Shown here: one piece after another, positions 52,636 through 62,497 of the stretch
How the letters are laid out: every line of letters starts with the position of its first letter
Position numbering within the stretch: the first letter of the stretch is position 1
NCBI GenBank assembly: GCA_017527905.1
Contig: JAFXPK010000032.1
Location: forward strand, 51,704-115,703
Length of the DNA: 64,000 nt
From: Paludibacteraceae bacterium
Lineage (GTDB): Bacteria > Bacteroidota > Bacteroidia > Bacteroidales > Paludibacteraceae
Direction of reading: 5' to 3'
The notes under the pieces: model-generated
Database searches by the model: none
The model's input: the letters and a program-made list of their open reading frames with translations, nothing else
What the model was told of the DNA's origin: nothing
Program-made: the position numbers and the translations under genes

Positions 52636-55461
52636 ATGAAAAAAATCATTTGTGCGGTCTCCGCACTTCTATGCACGACGGCCCTGATGGCCCAGACACC
52701 AGTCAACATCGGTGATTTAGACCCTATACCTATGGATTCGGCCATCCGTTACGGTAAGTTGGATAATGGATTGACCTACTACATCCGCCACAATGACGTG
52801 GTTCCCGAAAGGGCGGACTTCTACATCGCCCAGAATGTGGGTGCGATACTTGAGGAGGACAATCAAAACGGTCTGGCGCATTTCCTCGAACATATGGCTT
52901 TCAACGGCACGAAGAACTTCCCGGACAAGGGCATCATCAACTATCTGGAAACCATCGGCGTGCAGTTCGGCAACAACGTCAACGCCTACACTTCGTTGGA
53001 CGAGACCGTCTATAACCTGAAGTCCGTGCCTACCATGAGGAAGAGCATCGTGGACACCGCCCTGCTCATCCTGCACGATTGGTCTGGATTCATCTCCCTC
53101 AAATCGGAGGAGATAGACAAGGAACGTGGCGTGATCCGCGAGGAGTGGAGGAGCCGCCAGAATGCGAAACGCAGACTGTGGAAGGCTTCCCTCCCAATTC
53201 TCTACAAGAACTCTCAATATGCGAAACGTGACATCATCGGTGACACGTCCATCATCGCCAATTTCGCGTACGACACCTTGCGCGCCTACTATCATAGATG
53301 GTACAGGCCTGACTTGCAATCCATTGTGATTGTGGGAGATGTGAACGTGGACAGTGTTGAGAATACCATCAAGCGGATGTGGACCGATATCCCTAAGCGG
53401 GTGAACCCTGACAAACGTGTGGTTTACCAATTGGAACGCATCACTGAACCTGTTGTGGCGATTCTGACGGACAAGGAGGCGAAGACCTCCTCCATTCGCA
53501 TCGACTACCGTATGGATAAGCTGTCCGATCAAATGGTCGGTAGCAAGGTTGGCTACAAAATATCCGTTGTGAGGGATTTGATCGAGTCCATGATGAGTGA
53601 CCGCCTCGACGAGATATCGCAGAAGGCGGACGCTCCGTTCGCGGGGGCTTCCGTCGGATATGGTGGAATCGTCCGTTCCAAGGATGCCTTCATCCTCTTG
53701 GCCGTCCCTGTCGAGGGACAGGAGGAGCAGAGTTTCGCCGCACTCTTGGCGGAGGGCGAGCGGATGAAGCGTTTCGGCTTCACGCAGGCTGAATTGGATA
53801 GGGCGAAGGAGAGTCTCCTCAGCGCCATGGAAAAGAGCTACAACGAAAGGGGCAAGACGAAGAACGGTTCTTATGTGCAGGAGTATATCCGTAATTTCCT
53901 CGATAAGGAACCTATCCCAGGCATCGAGTGGGAATATAAAACCATACGGGAGATGTTGCCGACCATCACATTGGAGTTGGTTAACAGACATGCGAAGACG
54001 GCTGTGTCCTCGCCGGAAATCACCGTCCTCATGACGGGTCCGGAGAAGGAGTCCGTCCATTTCCCTAACAAGGAGAGGGTGCTTGCCATGCTTCAGGAGA
54101 CCTCCTCGATGACGCTGGAATCTTACTCGGAAAATGACCTGCAGGCGCCGCTTGTCGGCAAAACGCCTAAGCAGGGCAAGGTGAAGAAGGAACGGAAGGT
54201 GAATGAGTTGGAGAACGTGACGGAATGGATCCTCAGCAACGGTATGCGCGTCGTCATCCGTCCGACGCAACTCAAGGAGGATGAAATCATCCTTTACGGT
54301 TATAGTGAGGGCGGATTGTCCATGATCGACAACGTGTCGGATATGCCTTCCGCCAACCTCTGCGTCTCAGTCGCGCAGAACAATGGTAAAGGCAGTTTCA
54401 ACGCGATTGACCTCAGCAAGAAGCTAGCGGGCAAGGTGGTGCGACTGAGTCCTTCCGTAGGCGCCTACAATGAGTCTTTCTCAGGCTCTTCCTCCGTCAA
54501 GGACTTCGAGACGCTTGCGCAGCTGGTTTACCTTCTGTTCACGGGTACCCGTACGGACGACGAGAGCTATCAGGCGTTGATCAACCAATACCACACTGTC
54601 TTGGTGAATGCTGACAAGGATCCTAGCCGAACCTTCAGCGACTCCGTGCAGGTGACGGTGAACGGACATCACGAACGAACCTCACCATTCGGTCTGAAAC
54701 AACTGGAGCAGGTGAACCAGAAGACTTCCCTGGACATCTTCACCCGCAGATTCCTGGACCCGAAAGATTTCACCGTCTTCATCGTCGGCAATGTGGACTT
54801 GGCGAAGATCAAGGAACCTATCACCCGTTACCTCGGTGGTATTCCTGTCCAAAAGAAGATGAAGGAGGAGCAATGGGTCGACCGTCAGATACGCAGGCCA
54901 AACGGAGTCGTCAACAACACCTTCTCCAGGGAGTTGGAGATCAAGAAGACGTCCAGCTTCGTCGTCTATGGAGCTGAAATGCGCTATACATTGAGAAACA
55001 GACTAATCATGCAACTCATCGGGGATATATTGGATATCCGCTACTTCGAGTCGATGCGTGAGAACGAGGGAGGCACTTACGGCGTATCCGTGCGTGGCTC
55101 GCTCTCCAAGAAACCGGTCGAGTATGCTTCCCTGCAGATGCGCTACGATACCGATCCGGAGATGTACGAGAAGCTCCAGAAGATAGTCTACTCGGAGGTG
55201 GATTCCTTCATCGTCGAAGGTCCGAAGGAGGTAGACTTCAACAAGGCGGTGCTGAACCTGAAGAACAAGTTCACCGAGAACCAGAAGGAGAACAACTGGC
55301 AGCTGAACGCGATGGTCGCTTACTACAACGACCATGAGGACCTCGCCAAGGATTATCTTAGCACGCTGGAGTCCATTACACGTGACGAGCTGCGCGACAC
55401 ACTCAAATGGTTGCGTGAGCAAAACAATAGGATTGAAGTGGTCATGAAACCACAGGAATGA
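52636..55461 (+). CDS. M16-family zinc peptidase (double domain, PqqL-like)
   Basis: A 941-residue exported metallopeptidase; the ATG at 52636 gives the signal peptide MKKIICAVSALLCTTALMAQ. The first M16 domain has the intact inverted zinc motif HFLEH (residues 82-86) followed by MAFNGT, with the third ligand expected in the downstream Glu region (ETVYNLKS). A second M16 half starts near residue 520 and contains RENEGGTYGVSVRGSLSK. The length fits the ~930-residue periplasmic family. Substrate unknown. Runs towards hpt. Confidence 0.9.
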   Translation: MKKIICAVSALLCTTALMAQTPVNIGDLDPIPMDSAIRYGKLDNGLTYYIRHNDVVPERADFYIAQNVGAILEEDNQNGLAHFLEHMAFNGTKNFPDKGIINYLETIGVQFGNNVNAYTSLDETVYNLKSVPTMRKSIVDTALLILHDWSGFISLKSEEIDKERGVIREEWRSRQNAKRRLWKASLPILYKNSQYAKRDIIGDTSIIANFAYDTLRAYYHRWYRPDLQSIVIVGDVNVDSVENTIKRMWTDIPKRVNPDKRVVYQLERITEPVVAILTDKEAKTSSIRIDYRMDKLSDQMVGSKVGYKISVVRDLIESMMSDRLDEISQKADAPFAGASVGYGGIVRSKDAFILLAVPVEGQEEQSFAALLAEGERMKRFGFTQAELDRAKESLLSAMEKSYNERGKTKNGSYVQEYIRNFLDKEPIPGIEWEYKTIREMLPTITLELVNRHAKTAVSSPEITVLMTGPEKESVHFPNKERVLAMLQETSSMTLESYSENDLQAPLVGKTPKQGKVKKERKVNELENVTEWILSNGMRVVIRPTQLKEDEIILYGYSEGGLSMIDNVSDMPSANLCVSVAQNNGKGSFNAIDLSKKLAGKVVRLSPSVGAYNESFSGSSSVKDFETLAQLVYLLFTGTRTDDESYQALINQYHTVLVNADKDPSRTFSDSVQVTVNGHHERTSPFGLKQLEQVNQKTSLDIFTRRFLDPKDFTVFIVGNVDLAKIKEPITRYLGGIPVQKKMKEEQWVDRQIRRPNGVVNNTFSRELEIKKTSSFVVYGAEMRYTLRNRLIMQLIGDILDIRYFESMRENEGGTYGVSVRGSLSKKPVEYASLQMRYDTDPEMYEKLQKIVYSEVDSFIVEGPKEVDFNKAVLNLKNKFTENQKENNWQLNAMVAYYNDHEDLAKDYLSTLESITRDELRDTLKWLREQNNRIEVVMKPQE

Positions 55462-55606
55462 TGCGTGATGGCTAGCGGTATAAGGTGGAGTTGAAGGATG
55501 GAAAAAAATGTTGCGGATGAAAGGAAATGGACTGCTAATATTTGTACGTTGTTTTTCCTCCATTTTTATTAAATTCGCGTTACAGAAGAATGCTGAAAAT
55601 TGAAAG

Positions 55607-56140
55607 ATGATGAAGGTAAAGGATAAAAATTTTGTCGAGATGCTCTCCAAGGAGGATATCTCCTGCATCGTGGATCGTTTGGCGGCTGCCCTGAATGCTG
55701 ATATGGCGGGGAAGAATCCCTATTTTCTTGTGATGATGAACGGGGCTGTGTTCTTTGCGACGGACCTTCTGCGGCGAATCACCATACCCTGTGGTTTGGC
55801 TTTCGTGAAATACACCTCATACGAGGGTATGCGCTCTACGGGCAAGGTGACGGCTGTCCTGCCTGTTCCGGCGGATGTGAAGGGCCGGAATGTGGTGGTC
55901 GTGGAAGATATCGTCGATACGGGCGAGACCATGAAGGCATTCTTGTCGGAGATGCAGCGTTATGCGCCGGAGTCGGTCCGCATCGTCTCTTTCCTGGCGA
56001 AACCGGCTGCGATGAAACATCCGCTCCTGATCGATTATGTGGGGAAGGAGATCGGCAACGAGTTCGTCCTAGGCTATGGTCTCGATTACGACGGCTTGGG
56101 CAGGAATGTCCCTGAACTGTTGGTCTATGACGGAAAATAA
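55607..56140 (+). CDS. hpt: Hypoxanthine phosphoribosyltransferase
   Basis: A 177-residue purine-salvage enzyme making IMP/GMP from hypoxanthine/guanine and PRPP. It shows VMMNGAVFFATDLLRR, the flexible loop KYTSYEGMRSTGKV and the PRPP motif VVVVEDIVDTGETM. Two adjacent in-frame Met codons make the exact start uncertain by one codon. Followed after 29 bp by adk. Confidence 0.93.
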   Translation: MMKVKDKNFVEMLSKEDISCIVDRLAAALNADMAGKNPYFLVMMNGAVFFATDLLRRITIPCGLAFVKYTSYEGMRSTGKVTAVLPVPADVKGRNVVVVEDIVDTGETMKAFLSEMQRYAPESVRIVSFLAKPAAMKHPLLIDYVGKEIGNEFVLGYGLDYDGLGRNVPELLVYDGK

Positions 56141-56169
56141 AAAGTGAAACTGATTTAAATATTATAATA

Positions 56170-56748
56170 ATGAAAAACGTAGTTATTTTTGGTGCCCCAG
56201 GTTCTGGAAAGGGTACTCAGAGTGAGAACATTATCAAGAAGTATGGTTATGCGCATTTCTCCACAGGTGATATCTTGAGGAAGCAGATCGCCGATCAGAC
56301 TGAGTTGGGCAAGATCGCCAAGACATTCATCGATGAGGGTAAGTTGGTCACTGACGAGCTGATCATCAATATGCTCGACGCTGAGTTGGATTCCGCAAAG
56401 GACGCTAAGGGTGTCATCTTCGACGGTTTCCCACGCACCTATGCGCAGGCTGAGGCTTTGAAGAAGATGTTGAACAAGAGGGGCACGGATGTGGCTGTGA
56501 TGTTGAACATCCACGTTGATGAGGCTGAATTGATCAAGCGTCTTCTCGAGAGGGGCAAGACTTCCGGCCGTTCCGACGACAACTTGGAGACCATCACCAA
56601 GAGAATCAAGACTTACAACGAGCAGACTACTCCTGTGATCGACTTCTACAAGAAGGAGGGCACTTGCGTGGATATCCAGGGCGTTGGCTCTATCGATGAT
56701 ATCTTCGCTTCCATCTCAAAGGCTATCGATTCAGCGAAGGATCTATAA
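56170..56748 (+). CDS. adk: Adenylate kinase
   Basis: A 192-residue short-form kinase (ATP + AMP to 2 ADP). It shows P-loop GAPGSGKGTQS at residues 8-18, FSTGDILRK, FDGFPRTYAQAEAL, and the lid start ERGKTSGRSDDN without zinc Cys residues. Directly downstream of hpt; a strong terminator follows. Confidence 0.95.
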   Translation: MKNVVIFGAPGSGKGTQSENIIKKYGYAHFSTGDILRKQIADQTELGKIAKTFIDEGKLVTDELIINMLDAELDSAKDAKGVIFDGFPRTYAQAEALKKMLNKRGTDVAVMLNIHVDEAELIKRLLERGKTSGRSDDNLETITKRIKTYNEQTTPVIDFYKKEGTCVDIQGVGSIDDIFASISKAIDSAKDL

Positions 56749-56768
56749 TTAGATTTTTTATATAAAGG

Positions 56769-56802
56769 AAAACAGGAGGGGTTAGGCTTCTCCTGTTTTT
56801 TT
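56769..56802 (+). terminator. Intrinsic terminator after adk
   Basis: aacaggag (56771-56778) pairs with ctcctgtt (56790-56797), followed by a T-run. Confidence 0.85.
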
Positions 56803-56980
56803 ATGCTCTGTAGGCTGAATTTCGGGGCATAACATTGCGTCGAGGCAACCAAAACCACGCTCTTCCTTTGCGCTTTCCGTAGGATGTTTGGGTTATTGTG
56901 AAATAATCCTCAGAAAAATCGAAGAGGATATGCTCCCTTGAACATATCCTCTTCTGAAAAGAAAGTCTTTTGGCTTTGAA

Positions 56981-59545
56981 TTAGTTCTTGATTAAAATCT
57001 TACGACCGTTGGTGACGTAGACGCCTGTCGGCAATCCATCTATGCTTTCGTGCTTGCAACGGACTTTCACACCCAGTAGCGTGTAGATGTCTCCTGGCGC
57101 CTTCCCATCACTCTTGATTGTCAGGATGCCTGTCGGTGTGGAGATTGATAGATGGCCCGCCACATAGGTGAAACTGTAGTTCTCCGCCTCGGCTCCGTCA
57201 ACCGTGATGTCGTATACCCCTTTAGGCGATTTTTGCGTTGCCTCTGTTTGGCACGTCGGTTGTACGCTGAAGACATCCTCCGCACTTTCTCCGTTTTTCA
57301 GGCCGGACACTTGCCAGGTCAGCTTCGGTATCGTGTCACCTTCATACATCTCCGCATCGTCCGCCGTGATGGTCAACTCCGCTTTGTTGATGGTGAGTGT
57401 TCCCTCCGTCACTGTCAGTAACGTGTTGCTGATACTGCTTTCGTCAAGAGAGATGGTGTATTCCCCGACGCCTGAGGTGGCGGTCGCTTCCGTCTTGCCG
57501 ACAGGTGTGCCCGCTAAGAGGTCCGGACGGCTGGTCACGTAGGTGAAGGTCGGATCCTCTTCTCCATACTTGCGTTCCTGGTTCTCGAAGGCCAGTTCAA
57601 CTGGTACGGTCACCCTGATGGTGTCTTCCAGCCCCTCTTCCGCCGCACTGTATGCCAACGCATAGATGGTGTCGCTTGGCGCAGTGAGGGTCAGTACCGC
57701 CTCTTCGTCAACGAAATCCACCTCCGCGGTCAACTCGTTGCCTTCCTTGTCGTAGAAATCGATCCGTTGGCTTCCTACCTGCATGAACCAATAGACTTTA
57801 TCCCCTGGCTGGCAACCGAACTGGTAGCCTTGGAGCTTGCACCCTGTCGGGGATGCCGTCCTGCTTTCCTGCTCGATCTGGAGCGTGGTGAATGGCACAT
57901 CTATGACGCTGTTGTGGTCCTTGAGGGTGTCAATGACCGCCGATGAGCCTACGTCCGCCCGGTTGAAGGCTTGTATGCCGAAGATCACATCGTGCGTGTA
58001 GATGACTTGCTTGCTCTTCACGTCGAATCGATAGTCCGCCAGCACACTGTCGGGTTCCGCTCCTTCGACGTCGATGTCCGCATCGAAGGTCACCGTATTG
58101 GCTGCCTCTACCTCCACACGCTTGCGTGGCTGTTGGTTGAACCAATACTCGAAGGCGATGATCTCGTCAGGAATGATCTCCTCCGACACGATGAAGTATT
58201 TCGTCAACGCTGGGCTATAATGCCCCATCTTATCCTTCGCCTGGTAAGTGATGCTATGCAGACCTGGCGCGAGCGTGGAGAGGTCCACGTCTATGTCGAT
58301 GACGCCTCCCTCCGCGAACGGCACGGAGACTCGCTCGGCTTCGTTCTTGTCGATCCAATACTCGTAGGTCTCAATAGCGTTCTCCTGCAAGGACTCCGCT
58401 TGTGGAATGATGAAGTGCTTCAGCACGACTGCGCTGGCGTGTCCGTTCTTGTCGAGGGCGCGGAAGGCGATGCTGTGCAGACCAGGGGCAAGGCTGGAGA
58501 AGTCTATGTCCATGTCTACAATGCCTCTTTCATCGAATGGTCCGGACACTCGTCCCGCGAAGTCCTTGTCGATCCAGTACTCATACTTGTCGAGCGTGTT
58601 CTCCTGCACGGATTCCGCCTGTGGAATGAGGAAGTGCTTCAGCACGACTGCGCTGGCGTGTCCGTTCTTGTCGAGGGCACGGAAGGCGATGCTGTGCAGG
58701 CCAGGAGCTAGGCTGGAGAAGTCTATGTCCATGTCTACAATGCCTCGTTCATCGAATGGTCCGGACACACGTCCTGCGAAGTCCTTATCGATCCAGTACT
58801 CATACTTGTCGAGCGTGTTCTCCTGCACGGACTCCGCCTGCGGGATGAGGAAGTGCTTCAGCACGACTGCGCTGGCGTGCCCGTTCTTGTCGAGGGCACG
58901 GAAGGCGATGCTGTGCAGACCAGGGGCAAGGTTGGAGAAGTCTATGTCCATGTCTACAATGCCTCGTTCATCGAATGGTCCGGACACACGTCCCGCGAAG
59001 TTCTTGTCGATCCAGTACTCGTACTTGTCGAGCGTGTTCTCCTGCACGGATTCCGCCTGTGGGATGAGGAAGTGTTTCAGCACGACTGCGCTGGCGTGCC
59101 CGTTCTTGTCGAGGGCACGGAAGGCGATGCTGTGCAGGCCAGGGGCAAGGCTGGAGAAGTCTATGTCCATGTCTACGATGCCTTGTTCATCGAATGCTCC
59201 GGACACACGTCCCGCGAAGTCCTTGTCGATCCAGTACTCATACTTGTCGAGCGTGTTCTCCTGCACGGATTCCGCCTGTGGGATGAGGAAGTGCTTCATC
59301 ACAACAGCGCTCCATCGCCCGTCGTCTGTGCCGGCGCGTATCGCCAGACGGTGTAGACCGGGCGAAAGGCTGGACAGATCCAACTGGGTATCCCAAGAAC
59401 CCTCCGTCAGGTCTGTTATGGTTTGTCGACTGTCAAACCGCTGGTCAAGCCAGTATTCATACTTTGTGACGGGTTCACTCGCCGTCGCAAGGATGCAACA
59501 GAGCAATGCCAGCAAGGACAGTCCTATGTGTTTTGATCTGTTCAT
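56981..59545 (-). CDS. Exported tandem-repeat protein with MBG-like domains and T9SS-like tail
   Basis: An 854-residue protein with a signal peptide (LSLLALLCCILATAS). Residues ~25-480 hold about six copies of a 73-residue unit (KYEYWIDKDFAGRVSGPFDERG... LAPGLHSIAFRALDKNGHASAVVLKHFLIPQAES); the central copies are nearly identical. Then come a sandwich region (~480-640), MBG-type beta modules (~640-800; AELTITADDAEMYEGDTIPKLTW) and a tail DIYTLLGVKV...GLPTGVYVTNGRKILIKN typical of T9SS type A. Probably surface-exposed; ligand unknown. It starts 20 bp after the beta-helix gene. Confidence 0.8.
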   Translation of the reverse strand: MNRSKHIGLSLLALLCCILATASEPVTKYEYWLDQRFDSRQTITDLTEGSWDTQLDLSSLSPGLHRLAIRAGTDDGRWSAVVMKHFLIPQAESVQENTLDKYEYWIDKDFAGRVSGAFDEQGIVDMDIDFSSLAPGLHSIAFRALDKNGHASAVVLKHFLIPQAESVQENTLDKYEYWIDKNFAGRVSGPFDERGIVDMDIDFSNLAPGLHSIAFRALDKNGHASAVVLKHFLIPQAESVQENTLDKYEYWIDKDFAGRVSGPFDERGIVDMDIDFSSLAPGLHSIAFRALDKNGHASAVVLKHFLIPQAESVQENTLDKYEYWIDKDFAGRVSGPFDERGIVDMDIDFSSLAPGLHSIAFRALDKNGHASAVVLKHFIIPQAESLQENAIETYEYWIDKNEAERVSVPFAEGGVIDIDVDLSTLAPGLHSITYQAKDKMGHYSPALTKYFIVSEEIIPDEIIAFEYWFNQQPRKRVEVEAANTVTFDADIDVEGAEPDSVLADYRFDVKSKQVIYTHDVIFGIQAFNRADVGSSAVIDTLKDHNSVIDVPFTTLQIEQESRTASPTGCKLQGYQFGCQPGDKVYWFMQVGSQRIDFYDKEGNELTAEVDFVDEEAVLTLTAPSDTIYALAYSAAEEGLEDTIRVTVPVELAFENQERKYGEEDPTFTYVTSRPDLLAGTPVGKTEATATSGVGEYTISLDESSISNTLLTVTEGTLTINKAELTITADDAEMYEGDTIPKLTWQVSGLKNGESAEDVFSVQPTCQTEATQKSPKGVYDITVDGAEAENYSFTYVAGHLSISTPTGILTIKSDGKAPGDIYTLLGVKVRCKHESIDGLPTGVYVTNGRKILIKN
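58415..59290 (-). repeat. 219-bp near-identical tandem repeats, about four copies
   Basis: Landmarks such as tgtggaatga recur 219 bp apart (58401 and 58620), encoding 73-residue units. Copies differ by only a few bases, mostly silent, while the outer copies are more diverged. Confidence 0.85.
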
Positions 59546-59565
59546 TGTCTGTCTCTGTTAAGTGG

Positions 59566-60612
59566 TTACTCGGTTACTGGTCTCGCTTCAGCCTTGACGG
59601 TCACGTGCAGCTTGCCGCCGACTGTCTTGTTGGCGATCTTGCTGCTGATGATGCGTGGCGTGGAAGGAATCTTGTCCCAAGGGTAGTCTCCTCCTGCAGG
59701 TCCCACTGCGGTGCCGTCATCACCTATGAAAACATCAGGGTTGGCAATTTCCCATCTTCTTGGTATTGAGGTGCCGTCTAGTGTGTAGTTGAGATTCCCT
59801 TGCCCATCGGCAAAGATGGATGCTAAATAGTCAGCCCATTTGGAATAGTCGGTGTAGCAGTTGACCAATGTGTTTTGGTTGTCGTTGGATAGCCCTCTTT
59901 GATATCCGACGCAGTTGACGGCGGTCGCTCCTAAATCAAGCCAGTTGTTAATGATGGAATTTTTAAAGAGATATGGTCCATGGCTATAGTCGTCATAAGA
60001 CAATACGCAATGATCGACCAAAACTGCACTTTTGGTGTCAAACTTATATACTCGATGTGATACATAGCAATTTTGGATTATAAAACCTGTTGCTATGGAA
60101 TTGTATCCATCAATGTATCCGTTTATGTAACACTGTCGGAAAATGGTCGCATCCGAGTTGCTTCTCATGTAGATTGTTCCCATGCGGCACTTGACGAATT
60201 TGGTGCCTTGGATAAGCGTGTCGGTCTCCAATTTGTTGATGTTCACCTCTCCGTTGATCCAAACTCCCTCCATGTAGAAGTAGTCCGGATGTTGTCCCTC
60301 CAAACCATTCATTGTGACTCCTCCTGCTAAGAAGGTGCGGGCAACTCCTGTCAGCGTGTCGTCCTCATAGCCTGCTCCGTAGATCCTGACGGACTTGTTG
60401 AAGTTGGCCGGTGTGCTGAATGTTCCTGAGGAGAGGGTGATGATGTTCCCGTCTTCGGCGTCATCCAACGCCTGTTTCAAGGCATCCGTGCCGTAATAGA
60501 CAGTGGTGGATTCTCCTCTTTGAAGCGTGGCGGATATCGCCTCACTTACTACCTGTGCAAAACTTGTTGCAGTCATGAACAATGCGACTGCCATTGAGAA
60601 TAAATGTTTCAT
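59566..60612 (-). CDS. Secreted right-handed beta-helix (pectate-lyase-like fold) protein
   Basis: A 348-residue protein with a signal peptide (LFSMAVALFMTATSFAQ). The middle shows regular beta-helix rungs: ALDDAEDGNIITLSSGTF, SVRIYGAGYEDDT, FIIQNCYVSHRV, FKNSIINNWLDLGATAVNCV. No catalytic residues are evident, so it may bind rather than cleave. Probably one transcription unit with the downstream repeat protein (20-bp gap). Confidence 0.75.
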   Translation of the reverse strand: MKHLFSMAVALFMTATSFAQVVSEAISATLQRGESTTVYYGTDALKQALDDAEDGNIITLSSGTFSTPANFNKSVRIYGAGYEDDTLTGVARTFLAGGVTMNGLEGQHPDYFYMEGVWINGEVNINKLETDTLIQGTKFVKCRMGTIYMRSNSDATIFRQCYINGYIDGYNSIATGFIIQNCYVSHRVYKFDTKSAVLVDHCVLSYDDYSHGPYLFKNSIINNWLDLGATAVNCVGYQRGLSNDNQNTLVNCYTDYSKWADYLASIFADGQGNLNYTLDGTSIPRRWEIANPDVFIGDDGTAVGPAGGDYPWDKIPSTPRIISSKIANKTVGGKLHVTVKAEARPVTE

Positions 60613-61052
60613 GGTCGTAGAATTTAGGTTAATATTATTGTTTCTTAATTCACTTACGTTTTAATATGGCTACTCCTGGATTTCTTATGACATACCGTAC
60701 ACATCATACACTCCATACATACCATACACACCATCACATAATTGACATACTTCTTTTCGTTTAGTTCCTTTCATCTAATGGTCAGCCTATTAACACTGCT
60801 CTTCTCTGCTGGTAGAACTATTTGCAAACGAATTCATTCCGTATCACCCCGAAGGGTTATATTACAAGTATAATGATTTATTTTTGAAAACGCAAGGGAA
60901 TGGTTCTTAATTATATTGACGAGCGTCAAGTACGGATTTCGGACTGGTGTCCATGCGATATTTTTCTTTATAGTAAGGTATATATATTCAGACACGGATC
61001 ATCCCGACCCGCATCTGAACATTGGAAATATTTCTTGCTTATTGTGTGTTTG
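60613..61052. other. 440-bp intergenic region, mostly featureless
   Basis: Contains a short CATAC-rich microrepeat (about 60689-60742: cataccgtacacatcatacactccatacataccatacac). No gene or clear promoter was seen. Confidence 0.5.
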
Positions 61053-62102
61053 TTATCGCTCTTTCCGGTATCGGTAGACGATGTTGTTCCCTTCGCCCAC
61101 CTGTTCGAAAAGTTTGCCTGTGCGTTCTGGGGCTGCTGTCCCTTCCTTGAGTTGGAGCCCCGCCACGACTTCCACATGCATCTCGTCCCATAGTCCGCTT
61201 TCGATGAATGAATGCAGGGTGGCGCTTCCTCCCTCGACGATGAGGGATTGCAGGTTCCTCTCGTATAGTTCGTGCAGTAGGGTAGGAACGTGCAGTTTGC
61301 CTTCCTCAAATGATGTGTTGACGAATTCCGTGTTCGGTGCGCTGAAGGTTGGTTCCGTTTCCGTGAAGACGAGGGTCGGCGCTTCTCCGTCGTATAGGTG
61401 GTAGTCGTTTGGCACGCTTAATCTCCTGTCTATGAGGATGCGGGTCGGGTTGTTGCCAATGACGTGGCGAACCGTCAGCGAGGGGTTGTCCAGCAGTGCG
61501 GTGCGTGTCCCTACAAGGATGGCGGCTTCGTTCGCCCTCAGTTGATGCGAGATCCGTTGCGTCGTTTCGTTGGAGAATCGGTAGGCGGCCTGCCCGTTTC
61601 CTCTGGGCTGGTCCATGAAGCCGTCTTCGCTCTGCGCCCATTTCAGGATGACGAACGGACGTTTCTGCTCGTGGAAGGTGAAGAAGCGGCGGTTGACTAG
61701 CCAACCTTCCTCTTCCAGCAGACCTGTGCGTACTTTCACGCCTCCCTCCTGCAGCATCCGTATTCCTCTGCCGCTCACTTCAGGGAAGGGGTCCTTGTTC
61801 GATACGACAACTTCCGGTATGCCTTTCTCTAGAATGAGTTTGGCGCATGGCGGAGTCTTCCCGTAGTGGGAACAGGGCTCCAGGCTTACGTAAATGGTGG
61901 ACTCTTTCAGAAGAGTGGGGTCTTGTACCGATGCGATCGCATTCACTTCTGCGTGCGGACCGCCCCATTTCATGTGATATCCCTCTCCGATGATCTTCCC
62001 TTGGTGGACGATGACTGCCCCCACCATCGGGTTGGGCGCCACGTTTCCGATGCCTTTCTGCGCCAACTCAAAGCACCTGCGCATATATAGTTCGTCTTCC
62101 AT
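61053..62102 (-). CDS. ribD: Riboflavin biosynthesis deaminase/reductase
   Basis: A 349-residue bifunctional enzyme of the second and third riboflavin steps. The N-terminal deaminase has zinc ligands in GGPHAEVNAI and LEPCSHYGKTPPCAKLI. The C-terminal reductase shows RPFVILKWAQSEDGFM, VGTRTALLDNPSLTVR and LIVEGGSATLHSFIE. Normal length. No FMN riboswitch was recognised upstream; the upstream gap is filled with AT-rich repeats. Confidence 0.95.
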   Translation of the reverse strand: MEDELYMRRCFELAQKGIGNVAPNPMVGAVIVHQGKIIGEGYHMKWGGPHAEVNAIASVQDPTLLKESTIYVSLEPCSHYGKTPPCAKLILEKGIPEVVVSNKDPFPEVSGRGIRMLQEGGVKVRTGLLEEEGWLVNRRFFTFHEQKRPFVILKWAQSEDGFMDQPRGNGQAAYRFSNETTQRISHQLRANEAAILVGTRTALLDNPSLTVRHVIGNNPTRILIDRRLSVPNDYHLYDGEAPTLVFTETEPTFSAPNTEFVNTSFEEGKLHVPTLLHELYERNLQSLIVEGGSATLHSFIESGLWDEMHVEVVAGLQLKEGTAAPERTGKLFEQVGEGNNIVYRYRKER

Positions 62103-62149
62103 GCTCTATTTTTTTGTAAAGATACTTCTTTTTGAAACTATATCTATGG

Positions 62150-62445
62150 TAAAAAATAGTAAATAGTAAATCACCAAATCGTAAATATCTAAATGGCAAA
62201 TTACCTAAACGGAAAAAAATAAATCGTAAATAGCTAAATAGTAAATCGTCCAAATGCCTAAATAGTAAATCGTAAATAGTTCAATAGTAAATTACCCAAA
62301 CGGTAAATAGTAAATTGTAAATAGCTAAATAGTAAATTACCCAAACGGTAAATAGTAAATCGTAAATAGCTAAATAGTAAATTATCCAAACGGTAAATAG
62401 TAAATTGTAAATTGTAAATTGTAAATAGCTAAATAGTAAATATTA
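62150..62445. repeat. AT-rich repeat array with 45-bp higher-order period
   Basis: Short units (taaatagtaaat, cgtaaatagc) fill ~300 bp. A larger 45-bp unit is marked by ccaaacgg, recurring at 62295, 62340 and 62385. It occupies the divergent gap between ribD and the ADP-ribosylglycohydrolase gene. Confidence 0.9.
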
Positions 62446-62470
62446 TAGTTTTTTATTTGTGAATTTTGTG

Positions 62471-62478
62471 TATTTTTG
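62471..62478 (+). promoter_or_regulatory. -7 element of the ADP-ribosylglycohydrolase gene
   Basis: TATTTTTG matches TAnnTTTG 19 bp before the ATG at 62498, right after the repeat array. Confidence 0.4.
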
Positions 62479-62497
62479 TCATAAGCATTCAACGCAT

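Noticed and set aside
58407..59561. Long plus-strand open frame (384 codons) across the repeat protein gene
   Set aside because: It is antisense to the 219-bp repeats and merely repeats with them. The minus-strand product has a signal peptide, domains and a sorting tail.
62150..62445. CRISPR array
   Set aside because: The repeats are contiguous AT-rich units without unique spacers of constant length, and no cas genes are near.
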